Assembly: GCF_001866075.3 (NCBI RefSeq)
Contig: NZ_CP063356.1
Span: 682,001-746,000, forward strand
Direction: 5' to 3'
Source: Anaerobacillus isosaccharinicus
GTDB taxonomy: Bacteria > Bacillota > Bacilli > Bacillales > Anaerobacillaceae
DNA length: 64,000 bases
A program made the translations under genes and the position numbers. Of this stretch, positions 61,742-64,000 are shown piece after piece; position 1 is the stretch's first letter; every line of letters begins with the position of its first letter. Below the pieces are notes generated by a model that made no database searches, was not told the origin of the DNA, and saw nothing but the letters and a program-made list of their open reading frames with translations.

Positions 61742-63103
61742 ATGATAGACCAAAATAGCCAATACAATCAACTGCCAAATGAACTTGATTCTGTTTTTTC
61801 TGAGCTGGAAATGTCTAAACATCTACGCAAGGCTGGAATTAAAAAGTCCTTTGGTTTCAGCTGTTCTTACTTATTTCAACTCATTTTTTGTTTGATATTT
61901 CAACATAAAAATTGGTACACCCTTCTTGATTCAAAGAAGGCAGATAAGTTTCCTGCCAAGGATTCTGTCTATCGTTTTTTAAATCAATCAACATTTAATT
62001 GGCGCCGTTTCTTACTGCTATTAAGCACCTTTACAATTAAGAAAGTGAGTCGCCTTACTGACAAAAGTCGTCCAAAAGTGTTCGTTTTTGATGATTCTGC
62101 TTATGATCGAAATCGTAGTAAAAAGGTTGAATTACTTGCACGTTGTTTTGACCATGCCTCTCTTAAAATGCGTTTCTATAAGGGGTTCCGTATGTTGACT
62201 ATGGGGTGGTCTGACGGGCATACATTTATGCCGATTGACTTTTCCTTGGTCAGTTCCAAAACGTCACAAATCAATGGAATCTCCGAACATATAGACAAAC
62301 GCACATGCGGTTATAAACGTCGGGAAAATGCCCTACAAACTTTGCCTGAACAAATCCCAGACATGATCAGACGTGCGTTAGATAGTGGAATAGAAGCCAG
62401 TTATGTCCTCATGGATTCTTGGTTTACTTTGCCACCACTTGTCAAAAACATTGTTGATCAAGGATTAGACGTGATTGGCATGGTCAAAGAAACAAAACAG
62501 CGTTACAACGTAAGCGGAGAAATGGTTTCATTAAAACAGCTTTACCGCCTAGCTGGACCCGTTCAATCAAGGAAAGGAATACTTCGTTCCATTCATACAA
62601 CTATGGCTAATGGAACACCAATTAAAGTTGTATTTATTCGAAATAGAAACAAGAAAAGCGAATGGCTAGCCATCCTCAGCACCGATCGCACTCTTTCCGA
62701 ACAAGAAATCGTTCGAATCTATGGAATGCGTTGGGATATTGAGGTTTTCTTTAAGACGGCCAAATCACTCTTAAAACTTGAAAAAGAGTTTCAAAGCCGT
62801 TCATATGATGCGCTTATAAGCCATACAACTATTGTCTTTGCTCGTTTTATCGTGCTATCTTGGCAAAACCGCTGTAACACCGACCAACGTACGATTGGAG
62901 GTCTTTTTTACGAGCTATGTGACGAAGTCAATGAACTTGATTGGGCTGTTGCTTTACAGCAGCTAATCGAGCTTCTTCAAGATGCGCTTGAACAAACAAA
63001 TAAGAAAATCAAAAAGTTAATACAAAGTCAACTGGAGCAGTGGATCTCAGGCCTACCTAATTATATCAAGGCTTATTTGCCGATTTCACTCTGCGAAAGT
63101 TGA
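61742..63103 (+). CDS. IS4-family DDE transposase
   Basis: 453 residues. DDE residues: D in KVFVFDDSAYDRNRSKK (about 119), D in SYVLMDSWFTLPPL (about 223), E in IYGMRWDIEVFFKTAKSLL (about 336) within the IS4-type YREK-like block. AGAGGTG lies about nine bases before the ATG. The stop codon TGA lies within the right terminal inverted repeat, so the gene and the element end together. Complete and unshifted. Confidence 0.94.
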   Translation: MIDQNSQYNQLPNELDSVFSELEMSKHLRKAGIKKSFGFSCSYLFQLIFCLIFQHKNWYTLLDSKKADKFPAKDSVYRFLNQSTFNWRRFLLLLSTFTIKKVSRLTDKSRPKVFVFDDSAYDRNRSKKVELLARCFDHASLKMRFYKGFRMLTMGWSDGHTFMPIDFSLVSSKTSQINGISEHIDKRTCGYKRRENALQTLPEQIPDMIRRALDSGIEASYVLMDSWFTLPPLVKNIVDQGLDVIGMVKETKQRYNVSGEMVSLKQLYRLAGPVQSRKGILRSIHTTMANGTPIKVVFIRNRNKKSEWLAILSTDRTLSEQEIVRIYGMRWDIEVFFKTAKSLLKLEKEFQSRSYDALISHTTIVFARFIVLSWQNRCNTDQRTIGGLFYELCDEVNELDWAVALQQLIELLQDALEQTNKKIKKLIQSQLEQWISGLPNYIKAYLPISLCES

Positions 63104-63292
63104 GTTAAATCAAAAAACATTTATACCAAGTTATTTTAACTTCACAGTTCGTTTTCACTTGTAGGGGATTTCAAAATTCCAAGATTTTAACATTGAAGGT
63201 AAGGTTTTTATTTTCTTCAAAAAAAAGCTATAATAGATAGATCGATACAAATCAACATAGGAACTCTTATTCATAAAGAAGGTGTGAGAAAC

Positions 63293-63973
63293 ATGTACTT
63301 AAGACGATCTCTCCCTAACATACTAACGTTAGGTAATATTTACTGCGGCTTTTTATCGATTGGCTATGCTGCATCCGGACAATTTCGCAATGCCGCTATT
63401 TTAATTATTATCGGCATGATGCTTGATGCCATGGATGGCCGTGTGGCAAGGATGCTAGGGGTCGAAAGTGAACTAGGTAAGGAACTTGATTCATTAGCAG
63501 ACGTTGTCACCTTTGGTGTGGCACCATCATTTTTAGTTTATTACACAACATTCATGAACTTAGGAGTTTTAGGTTTTGCCATTGCTGGGCTATTCCCTCT
63601 CTTTGGTGCTTACCGATTAGCGCGCTTTAACGTAAGTAAAGATAAATCCTCTCTGCAATACTTTATTGGTGTCCCAATAACCGCAGCAGGAGGAATACTA
63701 GCCATACTTACATTGTTCGGAAATTTAATCCCTAGTGTTATCATTACGGTTATTTTTACTGGCCTTTGTTTTCTGATGGTAAGCAGGGTACGAATACCAA
63801 GCCTTAAAAGTGTTCCTCTGCCTAAATACGGAACCATTGTGTCCTTGTTTTTAGGGGTTATGTTGTTCATTATTTACAGGGAGTCATATGCGAGCTTCCC
63901 TTACCTAATCTATATTGCAACACCAATTTATATCGCTTACCTAACCTATCGCTTTGTAAAAATTAAGCGGTGA
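63293..63973 (+). CDS. pssA: CDP-diacylglycerol--serine O-phosphatidyltransferase
   Basis: 226 residues from the ATG at 63293 (MYLRRSLPNILTLGN), with GAAGG ten bases upstream; a GTG three codons earlier is too close. The CDP-alcohol phosphotransferase motif D-x2-D-G-x2-A-R-x8-G-x3-D-x3-D reads DAMDGRVARMLGVESELGKELDSLAD here (residues about 43-68). Six or so membrane segments. It condenses CDP-diacylglycerol with serine to give phosphatidylserine, the precursor of phosphatidylethanolamine. No psd gene is in the window; the insertion sequence ends about 190 bp upstream. Confidence 0.95.
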   Translation: MYLRRSLPNILTLGNIYCGFLSIGYAASGQFRNAAILIIIGMMLDAMDGRVARMLGVESELGKELDSLADVVTFGVAPSFLVYYTTFMNLGVLGFAIAGLFPLFGAYRLARFNVSKDKSSLQYFIGVPITAAGGILAILTLFGNLIPSVIITVIFTGLCFLMVSRVRIPSLKSVPLPKYGTIVSLFLGVMLFIIYRESYASFPYLIYIATPIYIAYLTYRFVKIKR

Positions 63974-64000
63974 CTATGACTATCAAACCAATAAGGGTAG

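Larger units (their letters stand above)
61575..63104 (+). mobile_element. IS4-type insertion sequence (1530 bp)
   Basis: Inverted ends CTCAACTTTCGCA (61575-61587 and complement at 63092-63104), flanked by a direct repeat TTAAATC (61568-61574 and 63105-63111). The duplication seen is 7 bp, shorter than usual for IS4. Left of the gene is a GGCC-rich hairpin. Not related closely to the IS4-type element at 504-1908. The rest of the 447-bp gap 61295-61741 left of the element shows no gene. Confidence 0.88.

Overview
The window comes from a low-GC, endospore-forming member of the Bacillaceae. The evidence is sspK, the conserved yfh gene block, DesK/DesR with its desaturase, LiaIH-FSR, and AGGAGG-type ribosome binding sites throughout. 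A complete ectABC set for ectoine synthesis points to a halotolerant or alkaliphilic lineage such as Anaerobacillus or Alkalihalobacillus. The genus is an inference from gene content only.

Layout. 1-2.1 kb: 5' part of a gamma-glutamyltransferase gene with an IS4-type element just upstream. 2-14 kb: a relative of the B. subtilis yfhD-mutY region (yfhE, yfhD, yfhF, recX, yfhH, ypzG-like, sspK, yfhJ, yfhP, mutY). It is interrupted by an L-lactate permease gene with an array of 52-bp repeats, by an amidohydrolase gene, and by an acetyltransferase gene whose leader contains a tRNA-like fold. 14-20 kb: a giant pseudokinase/ATPase/GAF/histidine kinase with its NarL-type regulator. 20-23.3 kb: ectABC, with a dispersed palindromic repeat between ectB and ectC. 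23.3-30.9 kb: a coiled-coil DUF2325-like protein, a phosphodiesterase-fold enzyme, a second 52-bp array, an FMN reductase, a WG-repeat protein and a DUF4397 protein. 30.9-32.7 kb: an IS1182-type element. 32.9-36.6 kb: the lia envelope-stress operon. 37-43 kb: tryptophanase and a TAXI-type TRAP transporter operon. 43-47 kb: des-desK-desR with a recognisable DesR site. 47.2-49 kb: a second IS1182-type element that duplicated a whole transcription terminator. 49-56.6 kb: mixed metabolic and membrane genes. 56.7-61.3 kb: a MalT/LuxR-type activator gene split by an IS6-like element; removing the element restores the reading frame exactly. 61.5-63.1 kb: another IS4-type element. 63.3 kb to the end: pssA.

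How the genes work together. Three histidine kinase/NarL-type regulator pairs lie in the window: giant kinase/RR, LiaSR and DesKR. The last two sense envelope damage and membrane fluidity and sit beside their known target types, LiaIH and the desaturase. Ectoine synthesis, LiaH and the desaturase together describe adaptation of envelope and cytoplasm to osmotic, alkaline or cold stress. Five insertion sequences (504-1908, 30932-32664, 47263-48971, 57433-59259, 61575-63104) and several families of short dispersed repeats show an actively remodelled genome.

Most unusual signals. (1) A 70-nt tRNA-like fold overlaps a set of mutually exclusive hairpins that end on the ribosome binding site of the acetyltransferase gene at 12776. 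(2) Two arrays of 52-bp hairpin-forming repeats, about 19 kb apart and in opposite orientation, share core motifs. (3) The IS1182-type element at 47263 is flanked by a 41-bp duplication of a perfect terminator hairpin.
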